From NCBI GenBank assembly GCA_903917505.1, contig CAIXAY010000280.1, forward strand, positions 1 through 20,771: DNA of 20,771 bases, written 5' to 3'. This document shows positions 1 through 7,898 of this stretch, piece by piece. The position numbers and the translations under genes were made by a program. The notes under the pieces were generated by a model. The model did no database searches and was not told the DNA's origin. It saw only the letters and a list, made by a program, of their open reading frames with translations. Numbering within the stretch: the stretch's first letter is position 1; each line of letters starts with the position of its first letter. This stretch comes from an uncultured beta proteobacterium (GTDB taxonomy: Bacteria > Pseudomonadota > Gammaproteobacteria > Burkholderiales > Rhodocyclaceae).

Positions 1-138
1 AGTTCAAGGAACGTTACAATCATCATTGGCGTTTGGAAAAACTGGACTTCATGTCACCCCTTGAAGCCCGCCAGGCTTATGCCATACGAAAGGCGGCCTG
101 AGTTGCAAAACCGTGTCCAGGAAATGCGAGCCGGTACA
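1..138 (+). mobile_element. Right end of an insertion sequence inserted in flgK
   Basis: The first ~138 bases are not FlgK-like in any frame. Frame 3 instead encodes the tail of a DDE transposase ending at 99-101. A short non-coding tail follows, and FlgK homology begins at about 139. The element probably ends at the CA of 137-138 (tail CCGGTACA), since IS3-type elements usually end in CA; read outward-in this gives an end beginning TGTACCGGCTCGC. The left end, the matching inverted repeat and any target duplication lie outside the window, so the exact boundary and family are inferred. A window or contig starting inside an IS is also what a short-read assembly break looks like. Confidence 0.7.
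3..101 (+). CDS. IS3/IS481-type transposase, C-terminal fragment
   Basis: Frame 3 is open from the window edge to a TGA at 99-101 and gives 32 residues, including ERYNHHWRLEKL and then MSPLEARQAY. This matches the extreme C-terminus of integrase-core (rve) DDE transposases, where a YN..W/R..L pattern is followed by an SP.EAR motif just before the stop. The DDE catalytic residues would lie upstream, outside the window. The call rests on the motif pattern alone. IS3 and IS481 families share it, so I do not choose between them. The reading frame differs from that of the flgK remnant downstream, so no in-frame fusion to FlgK is made from this frame. Confidence 0.65.
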   Translation, partial: FKERYNHHWRLEKLDFMSPLEARQAYAIRKAA

Positions 139-576
139 GGCCCGACGATTCCCTACACCGCCGGGGAGAATATCTCCTTCGCCGGGGCCAGCTTCAGTAT
201 CTCGGGAAATCTTGGCAATGGCGATGTGTTCACGCTGGCGAAAAACCCGGCCGGGGTTTCCGATGGGCGCAATGCGCTTGCCCTCGGACAACTCCAAACG
301 CAGAACACGATGTCGGGAGCAACTGCCAGCTATCAGTCGGCTTACGCGCAGTTGGTCGCCAATACCGGCAACAAGTCGCGCGAACTGCAGGTGAATAGCC
401 AGGCACAGGACACCCTGCTACAGCAGGCCACCAGTGCCCAGCAGGCGCTGTCGGGCGTCAATCTTGATGAAGAGGCGGCCAACCTGCTGCGCTTTCAGCA
501 AGCGTATCAGGCCTCGGCAAAAATGCTCGATGTCGGCAGCAAGCTGTTTGATGCCTTGCTGGCGATCAATTCCTAA
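139..576 (+). pseudogene. flgK: flgK 3' remnant: hook-filament junction protein 1, interrupted by IS
   Basis: FlgK (HAP1) is a secreted junction protein between hook and filament. Only the C-terminal ~145 residues are present. They begin at a segment reading PYTAGENISFAG (typical of the domain just before the FlgK C-terminal helices) and end with the conserved D0 helix containing SGVNLDEEAANLLRFQQAY and a final LFDALLAINS. Full FlgK proteins are usually 450-650 residues and need both terminal helices. Upstream sequence in the same frame (positions 1-138, for example IIIGVWKNWTSCHP) does not resemble FlgK and belongs to the IS. TTG (61) or ATG (79) could open the frame, but the product would lack the N-terminal half and is very unlikely to work. 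The 5' part of flgK should lie on the other side of the IS. flgL starts 10 bases after the TAA stop. Confidence 0.85.
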
Positions 577-586
577 GGGGAATTTC

Positions 587-1927
587 ATGCGTATCAGTAC
601 CAGTCAGATTTACAGCGCCGGCGTCCTCGGCATCAACCGCAACCAAAGTGCTCTCTACAAATTGCAGAATCAGCTGTCAAGCGGCAATCGTATCCTGACG
701 CCTGAGGATGATCCGGTCGGCGCAGCGCAAGCTCTGGAATTGACCCAGACGCAGTCGGTCAATGCGCAACAGGTGGCTAACCAGGGAAGTGCCAGCGATC
801 AATTGGGCCTGGTCGATACGCAACTGAGCACCCTGACCAATCTGCTGCAGAGTGTCAGAAGCAAGGTGGTGCAGGCCGGCAGCACGGCCACCATGAGCGG
901 TTCCGATCGGCAGGTTCTGGCCAACGATTTGGAATCGAGCTTGAGTCAAATGCTGGGAATTGCCAATGCCAAAAGCAGTTCGGGCGATTATCTGTTTTCC
1001 GGCTACCAGGGCGCGACGCTACCCTTTGCGATCAATGCCTCAGCGGCGGCGGTTCCGCCGGCAACGACGTCGCCGGTCGGCTATTTTGGCGACAGCGGCC
1101 AACGCCTGCTGCAAGTGTCCGCGTCGCGGCAAATGGCCGTCAATGTGGCCGGCAGCGATCTCTTCATGAATGTCAAGGAAGGCAACGGCACCTTCGTCGT
1201 GGCCACCGGCGGCAATACGGCCGGCGGCAACAACCAGGGCACGGCGACAACCGACGCCGGTTCCGTTCTCGATCAACAGAAGTGGCAGGCGGCGCTCAAC
1301 AGCTTCGGCTGGTCGACGCCGACCAATCCGGCGTTGCAGGTCCGCTTCGCGGTGGCGGCGGGGGTGACGACCTATCAGATCTACGATGTATCGACCCCGG
1401 CAACGCCCGTGGCGATCAGTTCGGCGGCAACCTATACGGCCGGCCAGTCGATTCCGATGGCATCGACAAACCCGCCGGCGGCGACGGCCACCGATTTTGG
1501 CGCGCAGATCGTCGTGCAGGGGCAGCCGGCCAACAATGACACATTCACGGTTCAGCCGAGTTCCAGCCAGAGTCTGTTCCAGACGATGCAGAGTCTGATC
1601 GGGATCCTGCGTTCGCCGGTCGGGTCGGCGACCTATTCATCGACCGAGTATGCCAATGCGCTTTCGGGGCAAATGACGAATCTCGACAATGCGCTGGCCA
1701 ACGTAAGCCGTGTGCAGAGTTCGGTAGGCTCACGGATGAGCGAACTGGACGCGCTGGGTACCACTTCAAGCGATCTGGACATCCAGTATCAGGCGTCCTT
1801 GGCCAAGATCCAGGGACTCGATTACGCCAAGGCCGCTTCCGATTTCACCCAGCAACAGACCAATCTGACGGCGGCGCAAAAGTCGTTTGCGCAGATCGCC
1901 GGTCTGAGTCTGTTCAACTACCTGTGA
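587..1927 (+). CDS. flgL: Flagellar hook-filament junction protein 3 FlgL
   Basis: FlgL (HAP3) is exported through the flagellar channel and joins FlgK to the flagellin filament. The 446-residue product has the flagellin-like N-terminal helix (MRISTSQIYSAGVLGINRNQ, then LSSGNRILTPEDDPVGAAQA), a variable middle region rich in Ala, Thr and Gly, and a C-terminal helical segment (SRVQSSVGSRMSELD ... FTQQQTNLTAAQKSFAQIAGLSLFNYL in two parts). The start is ATG 587, because AAGGGG lies about 6 bases upstream and the family N-terminus begins exactly there; a longer open frame reaches back into flgK but is out of frame with it. Length is somewhat above enteric FlgL (~317 residues) because of the expanded central domain. 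The IS in flgK, which lies upstream in the same direction, could be polar on this gene. Confidence 0.95.
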   Translation: MRISTSQIYSAGVLGINRNQSALYKLQNQLSSGNRILTPEDDPVGAAQALELTQTQSVNAQQVANQGSASDQLGLVDTQLSTLTNLLQSVRSKVVQAGSTATMSGSDRQVLANDLESSLSQMLGIANAKSSSGDYLFSGYQGATLPFAINASAAAVPPATTSPVGYFGDSGQRLLQVSASRQMAVNVAGSDLFMNVKEGNGTFVVATGGNTAGGNNQGTATTDAGSVLDQQKWQAALNSFGWSTPTNPALQVRFAVAAGVTTYQIYDVSTPATPVAISSAATYTAGQSIPMASTNPPAATATDFGAQIVVQGQPANNDTFTVQPSSSQSLFQTMQSLIGILRSPVGSATYSSTEYANALSGQMTNLDNALANVSRVQSSVGSRMSELDALGTTSSDLDIQYQASLAKIQGLDYAKAASDFTQQQTNLTAAQKSFAQIAGLSLFNYL

Positions 1928-2397
1928 GGCGCGAGGTGCGCAGCTTCCCGTCGATGGTTCTGGCCTTGTCGCTTGCCGCATGCGGAACGAATCCGACACA
2001 GATTCCGAGCAGCGGGTCAATCCTGCCGGATGCCACGATTCAGCTGACGCCGACCCTGGCTTATACGGCTGAACAGATCGCCGCCGCCGCCGTCGCCGGC
2101 GCGCTGATCTATTTTATCTACGACCCGCTGGCGCCCAACTGGGCGATCGAAGAAAAAAGGCTCAACGAAAACACCTACTATCTCTCCTTGCGCGCCAAGG
2201 GCTTTCGCACCGGTGGCGACGGCGAAGCCATTCAGGTCGTCAAGCGGCGCGCCCTGCAGCTTCAGCGCGAGCACGGATATGCCGACTACCGCATTCTCGA
2301 TTATTCGGAAGGCATCGAATCGAGTACGCCGCTGACTCACCGGGTTTCCGAGGGGACAATACAGCTCGTGCGCACGCCGCTGCCGCCGACCCCCTAG
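1924..2397 (+). CDS. Small lipoprotein of unknown function, coupled to flgL
   Basis: The 157-residue product begins at GTG 1924, overlapping the flgL stop by four bases (GTGA), so translation is probably coupled. The N-terminus has two arginines, a hydrophobic stretch and a lipobox LAAC with Cys at residue 20, predicting a lipid-anchored envelope protein. ATG 1954 is a worse start because it would remove the charged n-region. After the Cys comes a low-complexity linker, a hydrophobic segment around residues 52-66 (IAAAAVAGALIYFIY), and a C-terminal mixed alpha/beta part (YYLSLRAKGFRTGGDGEAIQ, then KRRALQLQREHGYADYRILD). The shape of the C-terminal part loosely recalls small lipoproteins such as the CC0125/CC1285 type, but I do not recognise the family with confidence. 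Its position after flgL suggests, but does not prove, a flagellum- or envelope-related role. Its stop lies only 11 bases from the convergent fliR stop. Confidence 0.8.
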   Translation: MRREVRSFPSMVLALSLAACGTNPTQIPSSGSILPDATIQLTPTLAYTAEQIAAAAVAGALIYFIYDPLAPNWAIEEKRLNENTYYLSLRAKGFRTGGDGEAIQVVKRRALQLQREHGYADYRILDYSEGIESSTPLTHRVSEGTIQLVRTPLPPTP

Positions 2398-2408
2398 AGA
2401 ATGCAGCG

Positions 2409-3185
2409 CTAGCGGATGACGAAGTAGCCGAGCATCGACTGCAGCCCATATTCGAACATCTGCTGCAGCGGCGCGGCGAGGTGCGACATGCTGATGTAAA
2501 GCGCCGAGAGTCCGAGCACCAGCGTGATCGGAAAGCCGATGGCCATCAGGTTGAGCTGCGGCGCGACACGTCCGAGCACACCCAGGGCGATGTTGGCGAT
2601 CAGCAGGGCGACGACCAGTGGCAGGGCCAACAGCACGCCCGCGGAAAAAATCAAACCGCCGGCATTGGCCACGTTCAGCCAGCTCGGATTGGCCGGCATG
2701 ACCCCGATCGGCAAGAGGGCGAAGCTCTGCATCAGCGTCGCGATGACCATCAGATGACCGTTGATCGCCATGAACATCAGCAAGGCCAGCAGGCCGATAA
2801 ACTCGGAAACGACCGGCGTATTGGAGGTGTTGAGCGGGTCATAGGCTGTCGCAAAACCGAGCCCCATCTGGGTGCTGATCATGGTGCCCGCGAGATCGAT
2901 GGCGGTGAATACCAGGCGCATGGTGAAGCCCATGGCCAAACCGATGACCATTTGTTGCGCGATGATCAGCAGGCCGATTCCTGAAGCCGGTTCCATGGCC
3001 GGAATCTGTGGCAGTGCGGGCGAGATGGCGATGGCGATGGCCAGGCCGAGCAGCAGGCGCACGCGCATCGTGAGTCCGGCGTTATTGAAAGGCGGCGCGG
3101 CGACGAGGAGCGACAGGATGCGCGCCAGGGGGAAAAAGAATGCCACGATCCAGGCGTTGATTTGGGCGCTGGTCAGCTGGATCAT
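2409..3185 (-). CDS. fliR: Flagellar export gate protein FliR
   Basis: FliR is an inner-membrane component of the FliPQR export gate inside the MS ring. The 258-residue product has the usual length and several hydrophobic segments: WIVAFFFPLARILSLLVAAP near the start, LLLGLAIAIAISPALP, IGLLIIAQQMVIGLAMGF, FIGLLALLMFMAINGH, LLALPLVVALLIANIALGVL, and the FPITLVLGLSALY region. The start is ATG at 3185 (MIQLTSAQINAW), the family N-terminus. The longer open frame to 3263 runs into fliQ and is not FliR-like. This is the last gene of the minus-strand fliF-fliR operon and converges on the lipoprotein gene with no visible terminator between them. Confidence 0.96.
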   Translation of the reverse strand: MIQLTSAQINAWIVAFFFPLARILSLLVAAPPFNNAGLTMRVRLLLGLAIAIAISPALPQIPAMEPASGIGLLIIAQQMVIGLAMGFTMRLVFTAIDLAGTMISTQMGLGFATAYDPLNTSNTPVVSEFIGLLALLMFMAINGHLMVIATLMQSFALLPIGVMPANPSWLNVANAGGLIFSAGVLLALPLVVALLIANIALGVLGRVAPQLNLMAIGFPITLVLGLSALYISMSHLAAPLQQMFEYGLQSMLGYFVIR

Positions 3186-3193
3186 GGGCCGCG

Positions 3194-3463
3194 CTAACCG
3201 ATGATCTGCGGGATGCTTTCGAACAGCCGGCGGATATAGTCGACCATCATCTGCAGCATCCACGGTCCGGCGAGAATGAGCACGATGAACATTCCGACGA
3301 GCTTGGGAATGAACGACAGGGTTTGCTCGTTGATCTGCGTCGCGGCCTGGAAGACACTGATGATCAGACCGATCACCAGAGCGGCGAGAAGCAGCGGACC
3401 GGCGAGGATCAGAGTCATCTCGACGGCCTGCCGGCCGATGCTCATGACGATCTCCGGCGTCAT
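3194..3463 (-). CDS. fliQ: Flagellar export gate protein FliQ
   Basis: The 89-residue product is a two-helix membrane protein of the FliPQR gate, of exactly the usual length. It starts [18 protein letters not shown], has one membrane segment around residues 17-38 ([20 protein letters not shown]), the conserved [17 protein letters not shown] linker, then a second membrane segment ([16 protein letters not shown]) and a C-terminal tail. Its ATG overlaps the fliP stop by four bases (ATGA) and fliR begins 8 bases after its stop, so it lies within one transcription unit. Assignment is secure from length, topology, the linker motif and synteny. Confidence 0.97.
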   Translation of the reverse strand: MTPEIVMSIGRQAVEMTLILAGPLLLAALVIGLIISVFQAATQINEQTLSFIPKLVGMFIVLILAGPWMLQMMVDYIRRLFESIPQIIG

Positions 3464-4209
3464 GTCGCGAAGCTCATGACCAGCGAACCGAGCAGCAGAT
3501 GCCAGCCATCGACGAGGACGAAAAGCATCAGCTTGAAGGGGATGGAAATCATCACCGGGGACATCATCATCATGCCCATTGACATCAGCACGCTGGCCAC
3601 CACCATGTCGATGATCAGGAAGGGTATGAAGATGATGAAGCCGATCTGAAAAGCGGTCTTCAATTCGCTGGTCACGAAAGCCGGAATCAGAACGCGCATC
3701 GGCACATCATCGGCCGATTTGAGTTCGGGCAACTTGGCGAGCCGCGCGAACAGGCCGATGTCCGCCTCGCGCGTCTGTTTGAGCATGAAGCCGCGCAGCG
3801 GCACCGCGCCGCGCTCGACCGCCTGGGTGAAGCTGATCTGGTTTTCGGAGAACGGCTGGTAAGCATCGACATAGACCTTGTCGAGGACCGGCGACATGAT
3901 GAAGAAGGTCAGGAACAGCGACAGACCGACGAGCACTTGATTGGGCGGCGACGCCTGCGTGCCAAGTGCCTGGCGCAACAAGGAGAGCACGATGATGACG
4001 CGCGTAAAGCTGGTCATCATCAGCAGCGCGGCGGGAAGGAAGGTCAGCGCGGTCAGGGTGAGCAGCGTCTGAATCGAGAGCGTATAGGTTTGGCTGCCGC
4101 CGGGCCCCGGCGTGCTGGTCAGCGCCGGCAGTCCGCCGGTCTGGGCCCAGGCGGCGAGCGGCAGGATCAGGGCGAGCAGCGCGCACCCGAAAGCAAATCT
4201 ACTTTTCAT
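3460..4209 (-). CDS. fliP: Flagellar export gate protein FliP
   Basis: FliP forms the core of the export gate. The 249-residue product begins with a cleavable signal peptide ([23 protein letters not shown]), as is usual for FliP. The family pattern follows: [55 protein letters not shown], the loop with [12 protein letters not shown], and the C-terminal [20 protein letters not shown] with the [16 protein letters not shown] segment. It ends in LGSLVMSF. The ATG at 4209 lies 11 bases inside the 3' end of fliO, so the genes are translationally coupled. The fliQ start overlaps its stop. Confidence 0.97.
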   Translation of the reverse strand: MKSRFAFGCALLALILPLAAWAQTGGLPALTSTPGPGGSQTYTLSIQTLLTLTALTFLPAALLMMTSFTRVIIVLSLLRQALGTQASPPNQVLVGLSLFLTFFIMSPVLDKVYVDAYQPFSENQISFTQAVERGAVPLRGFMLKQTREADIGLFARLAKLPELKSADDVPMRVLIPAFVTSELKTAFQIGFIIFIPFLIIDMVVASVLMSMGMMMMSPVMISIPFKLMLFVLVDGWHLLLGSLVMSFAT

Positions 4210-4639
4210 TCCTGCGCTCGGAGATCTGCTTGAGCCACTGGGCGAAAGGCTTGTCGCTGCCTTTTCCGGCCGGCAGTTCGCCCTTGGGCAGGGTGTGCAG
4301 GGTCTTGATCTGGCCCGGGACGATGCCGACCACCAGCCAGGTGTCGCCGACTTCGACGAGGACGATGCGCTCGCGCGTGCTGAGCATCAGTCCGCCGACC
4401 ACGCGCAAGGGGCCCGAGTTGCCGAAGCTGCGGCCGCCGTTGAGCTTGCGCAGCAGATAAGCGCCGGCAAAGAGGAGGCCAACGATTAGAAACAACCCGA
4501 GCAGCATTTGCAAGATGGCGCCGCTTGACGGGCCGGGCGCCTCGATGGCCGCGCTTTGCGCCAGCGCGTGCCCGCCGGAGAAGGCGAGCAGCAGGCAGCC
4601 AACGGAGCAAAAGCGTGAGAATCTGGAGCGCTGGTTCAA
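4199..4639 (-). CDS. fliO: Flagellar biosynthesis protein FliO
   Basis: FliO is a small membrane scaffold that helps the FliP ring assemble. The 146-residue product has an N-terminal hydrophobic segment ([17 protein letters not shown], possibly a signal peptide), a transmembrane helix around residues 42-62 ([20 protein letters not shown]), and a cytoplasmic FliO domain ([20 protein letters not shown], then [17 protein letters not shown]). The only plausible initiator is TTG at 4639. The frame is closed by TAA about 36 bases further upstream and contains no ATG, GTG or TTG there. A clear Shine-Dalgarno is missing, so translation may be weak. A 119-bp gap separates it from fliN, which is unusual in this otherwise tight operon. 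It overlaps fliP by 11 bases. Confidence 0.88.
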   Translation of the reverse strand: MNQRSRFSRFCSVGCLLLAFSGGHALAQSAAIEAPGPSSGAILQMLLGLFLIVGLLFAGAYLLRKLNGGRSFGNSGPLRVVGGLMLSTRERIVLVEVGDTWLVVGIVPGQIKTLHTLPKGELPAGKGSDKPFAQWLKQISERRNEK

Positions 4640-4758
4640 GGCAGTCGGCCGATGAATGTTCTGGCCGCTATCTTAAAGCATGTGAGCCCAAGGTGGAACC
4701 GCGCAATGCGCCGGGTGAATGAATGTCGCCGGAATGACGGGTATTCAGTCTGCGGGCC

Positions 4759-5178
4759 CTAGCGCCCGATTTTGCGCATGCGTTCGGACGGCGTGATGAT
4801 GTCGGTCAGACGGATGCCGAACTTGTCATTGACGACGACCACCTCGCCCTGGGCGATCAAGGTGCCATTGACGAACACGCTCATCGGCTCGCCGGCCATC
4901 GCATCGAGCTCGACGACCGAACCGTGCGCGAGCTGCAGCAGGTTCTTGATGGTAATCTTGGTGCGCCCAAGCTCGACCGCGATCTGAACCGGTATGTCCA
5001 GAATCATGTCGAGCTCGTTCATCATCGAGCCCTTGCCGGCGCTGTCGCCAAAAGCGGGAAAGATCTGCGCCGGTTGCGCCGCGGCTCCCGCCGCATCTGC
5101 GGTCGCCTGCTCGGCCATCGCCGCGGCCCAGTCGTCATCCGCGCCGGCGCCGGTGCTGCCTTCTTTTTCGTCAGCCAT
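4759..5178 (-). CDS. fliN: Flagellar motor switch protein FliN
   Basis: FliN is part of the cytoplasmic C ring and also docks the FliH-FliI export complex. The 139-residue product has an acidic, Ala-rich N-terminal extension (residues 1-~50, containing DDDWAAAMAEQ) and a C-terminal SpoA domain (ILDIPVQIAVELGRTKITIK ... LLQLAHGSVVELD ... GEPMSVFVNGTLIAQGEVVV ... FGIRLTDIITPSERMRKI). These are the standard FliN motifs. The start ATG at 5178 overlaps the fliM stop by 8 bases. After its TAG an imperfect GC-rich palindrome and 119 non-coding bases precede fliO. Confidence 0.97.
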   Translation of the reverse strand: MADEKEGSTGAGADDDWAAAMAEQATADAAGAAAQPAQIFPAFGDSAGKGSMMNELDMILDIPVQIAVELGRTKITIKNLLQLAHGSVVELDAMAGEPMSVFVNGTLIAQGEVVVVNDKFGIRLTDIITPSERMRKIGR

Positions 5179-6175
5179 GCTGTTCTCCCTGAGCGATATC
5201 GTCGCTCTCCTGCGTCATGAAGCGTTCGATGCGCAGCGCGTACTGGCCGCCCTGCTGACCATAGCGGCATTCCATCAGCGGAATGTCATCGACCTGCGCG
5301 ATGATCTTGTCCGAAATGCTGACCGGGATGATGTCGCCGGCCTTCATCTTGAGAATCTGCCCGAGCGTAATGGTGGTGGTCGCGAGGTTGGCCGAGATCT
5401 CGACTTCGGCATCCTTGAGCTGCTTGCGCAGCATCACGATCCAGCGCTTGTCGGTGGAAAGCTGATCGCTTTGCATCGTGCTGTAGAGCAGGTCGCGTAT
5501 CGGTTCGACCATCGAGTAGGGGAAGCAGATGTGCATTTCCGCGGCGGTGCCGCCGAACTCCAGCGAGAAGGTCGTCGAAATGACGATCTCGGAGGGCGTT
5601 GCGATATTGGCAAATTGCGAATTCATCTCCGAGCGGATGAATTCGAAGGAGATGTCGTAGACCGGTTTCCACGAGCGCGAATATTCGCTGAACACGACGT
5701 TGAGCAGGCCGCGAATGATGCGCTGTTCGGTCGGCGTGAAATCGCGGCCCTCGACGCGGGTATGGAAGCGGCCGTCGCCGCCGAACATGTTGTCGACGAC
5801 GAGAAAGACCAGGTTGGGATCGAAGACGAACAGCGAGGTGCCGCGCAAGGGTTTGGCCGAGACCAGATTGAGGTTGGTCGGCACGACCAGATTGCGGATG
5901 AATTCGCTGTACTTCTGCACCCGGATCGGACCGACCGAAATCTCGGTGGTGCGGTGCATGTAGTTGAACAGGCCGATGCGCAGATAGCGGGCGAAGCGCT
6001 CGTTGATGAGTTCGAGCGTCGGCATGCGGCCGCGGACGATGCGTTCCTGCGTTCCCAGATTGTACGAACGAATGCCGCCTTCGCCTTCATCTGCGACTTC
6101 AGGCTCGTCGGTTTCGCCGCTGACGCCCTTGAGCAGTGCGTCGACTTCGTCCTGGGAAAGAAAGTCTGTCGCCAT
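5171..6175 (-). CDS. fliM: Flagellar motor switch protein FliM
   Basis: FliM binds phosphorylated CheY and, with FliG and FliN, sets rotation direction. The 334-residue product begins with the CheY-binding peptide (FLSQDEVDALLKGV, residues 5-18). It continues with the CheC-like middle domain, including the GGxG-type loop VDNMFGGDGRFHTRVEGRDF and the TPTEQRII motif that follows, and ends with a SpoA domain (VEISANLATTTITLGQILKM, then GDIIPVSISDKI, GQQGGQYALRIERF). Length is normal. ATG 6175 lies 6 bases after the fliL stop, and the 3' end overlaps fliN. Presence of the intact CheY-binding peptide implies chemotactic control of the motor. Confidence 0.98.
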   Translation of the reverse strand: MATDFLSQDEVDALLKGVSGETDEPEVADEGEGGIRSYNLGTQERIVRGRMPTLELINERFARYLRIGLFNYMHRTTEISVGPIRVQKYSEFIRNLVVPTNLNLVSAKPLRGTSLFVFDPNLVFLVVDNMFGGDGRFHTRVEGRDFTPTEQRIIRGLLNVVFSEYSRSWKPVYDISFEFIRSEMNSQFANIATPSEIVISTTFSLEFGGTAAEMHICFPYSMVEPIRDLLYSTMQSDQLSTDKRWIVMLRKQLKDAEVEISANLATTTITLGQILKMKAGDIIPVSISDKIIAQVDDIPLMECRYGQQGGQYALRIERFMTQESDDIAQGEQHG

Positions 6176-6181
6176 ATTGCC

Positions 6182-6724
6182 CTACTGGATGATGAAGGAC
6201 GTAAACAACACTTCCTTGACCGGCGCATCTTCAGCTTGTGCCTTGCCGCCCGGTTCAAGGATATCATTGATCAGGTCGCGAATCTCGTTGGCCAGGGTCT
6301 CCTTGCCGTCTTTGGTGAGCAATTCGGAAGCCTTCTTTCCCGATAGCAGCATCATCACATTATTGCGCAACTTGGGCGTGTAGGTCTTGACGCGGTCGCC
6401 GACATGCAGATCCGCAACTTCGACGGAAATGATCAGTTGCAGGAATTGATCGCCATTTTCCGGAACGAGATTGACCGTAAACGGATCGAGCGCGACATAG
6501 ACCGGAGCGGCTTCCTTGGCATCCTTCTTCTTGGCCGCTTGGGCTTTCTCGGCCCCGTCGCCCTCCTCGGCCTGCTGCGCATGGCTCCTGATCAGATAGA
6601 ACGCGCCGCCGCCGAGCCCCAGGACCAGCAGCAAGGCGACGGTGATGATGATCAGCAGCTTCTTGCTTTTCTTGGGCGGTGCGGCTTCGACTGTCTCCGC
6701 TTCCGGCTTGGCTTCCTTGGCCAT
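6182..6724 (-). CDS. fliL: Flagellar basal-body-associated protein FliL
   Basis: FliL is a single-pass inner-membrane protein that surrounds the stator and supports motor torque. The 180-residue product has a short acidic cytoplasmic N-terminus with KKSKK, one membrane helix (residues ~23-46, LLIIITVALLLVLGLGGGAF), a charged periplasmic linker (EEGDGAEKAQAAKKKDAKEA), and a FliL domain beginning PVYVALDPFTVNL. The domain ends in the conserved VKEVLFTSFIIQ C-terminus. The start ATG at 6724 has an AAGGGGGA Shine-Dalgarno about 9 bases upstream. An 81-bp gap separates it from fliK; I see no convincing promoter there. Confidence 0.95.
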   Translation of the reverse strand: MAKEAKPEAETVEAAPPKKSKKLLIIITVALLLVLGLGGGAFYLIRSHAQQAEEGDGAEKAQAAKKKDAKEAAPVYVALDPFTVNLVPENGDQFLQLIISVEVADLHVGDRVKTYTPKLRNNVMMLLSGKKASELLTKDGKETLANEIRDLINDILEPGGKAQAEDAPVKEVLFTSFIIQ

Positions 6725-6805
6725 CTGTTAAGGTCCCCCTTGGGTCTTCAATGCAAAAGCAAATCACCGACTGGCCGTCGTACGCGTATTCCCTTCGCTT
6801 GCCGA

Positions 6806-7831
6806 TCAGGCAAAAATATCGACCATTCCATTGCTTTGTCGTACGTTGAAACTCCTGGCCCGCGCCGAACCGACCGAGTCCGCGACAAGTATAGCGTTAT
6901 CGGCCCGCCCTTGGGACGTTGACCGATAGCCTTCGCCACTGCCGGCCTGCTGCCGAAACGATTCGGCGCTGACGTTGGTCTGTCCGAGATTGATGCCGGC
7001 ACTGGCGAACATCTCGCGCAATTTCGGCATGGCCGATTCAATCGCGTTCCGGACCTCGGCGTTCGCCGAAGTAAAGGACGCCGTGGCGTTCGCCTTGTCG
7101 AGGCTCAATGAGATCTCTATCGGCCCCATATGCGGCGGATTTAGAGTGAGTTGTGCCTGCTGCTTGTCATTGACGGCCATCCACACGACTTTCTGCCCAA
7201 CATCGGCAGCCCAGTTCTGATCACGGACAGGCGTTGGAATCGACAACTCGACGTCATGGCTGGGCGGAAGGTTATTGGCGTTGATGGCCAGTGCCGGCGG
7301 GCTGTTCTGTACCGTGTCGGGCGCCGTGCTCTTGGCGGCAACCGGGTCAACACTGGGTGCGGGCAGGGCGGCAACGGCAAATTTTGCCGCCTTGTCATCG
7401 GCGACGGCGCTTGCGTTCAAGGGCGATTGCGCCTCGACATTCGCGGCCTTGGCCTTTTGCGCGAGTGAAGTGCTCGCTTGCGCAACCGGCAACGCATCGG
7501 GGAACGCATTGTCGACTTTAACGCCAGCGCTGTCGGCGTCCGGCGCCGTCGGCGCCGTGTCGGTCGTTTGCAGCGGTTGTGGCGCTACGATGCCCAGCGC
7601 GGCCAGCAGCGAAGCGGCATCGCCGGCCGCCGGGTCGGTCTCCGGCGAGTCCTTCTTGGCGGCGAGTTTCGGCAGAACATCACTGACTGCCGGCGCCACC
7701 AATTGGCCCAGCAGCAAGTTTGCAAAGTCCGGGCTCTGCGTTACGTCGTCGCTGTTGGCCGCTTTCGTGGCGGTGTTCTCGGCCGCTGCGGGCGCCTGCG
7801 TGGGCAGCGTCGAAACGATGGTGACGGACAT
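6806..7831 (-). CDS. fliK: Flagellar hook-length control protein FliK
   Basis: FliK is the secreted ruler that measures the hook and switches export specificity through FlhB. From ATG 7831 (MSVTIVSTLPTQAPAA) the product has 341 residues: a long disordered Ala-, Pro- and Asp-rich N-terminal region, then a C-terminal Flg_hook domain at about 208-295. That domain carries QAQLTLNPPHMGPIEISLSL, the hallmark LxPxxLGxxEV-type motif, and a helix VRNAIESAMPKLREMFASAG. A longer frame opens to 7942 but would overlap fliJ by 44 bases. ATG 7831 has an AGGA element about 8-11 bases upstream and lies 67 bases after the fliJ stop, so I prefer it. A second FliK-family gene lies at 17675-18883. Confidence 0.93.
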   Translation of the reverse strand: MSVTIVSTLPTQAPAAAENTATKAANSDDVTQSPDFANLLLGQLVAPAVSDVLPKLAAKKDSPETDPAAGDAASLLAALGIVAPQPLQTTDTAPTAPDADSAGVKVDNAFPDALPVAQASTSLAQKAKAANVEAQSPLNASAVADDKAAKFAVAALPAPSVDPVAAKSTAPDTVQNSPPALAINANNLPPSHDVELSIPTPVRDQNWAADVGQKVVWMAVNDKQQAQLTLNPPHMGPIEISLSLDKANATASFTSANAEVRNAIESAMPKLREMFASAGINLGQTNVSAESFRQQAGSGEGYRSTSQGRADNAILVADSVGSARARSFNVRQSNGMVDIFA

Positions 7832-7898
7832 GGGCTGATCCTGGATGACAAGTAGTGCCCACCTACGAGCAATCTTTGTGCCAGCCGAATCAGCCGTC

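Noticed and set aside
61..138. TTG 61 or ATG 79 as the genuine start of a short FlgK
   Set aside because: The translated sequence before residue 139/3 has no FlgK character and overlaps transposase coding sequence in another frame. The product would lack the essential N-terminal half.
4994..6346. 450-codon open frame on the plus strand across fliM
   Set aside because: Antisense shadow of fliN, fliM and the fliL end, without recognisable motifs.
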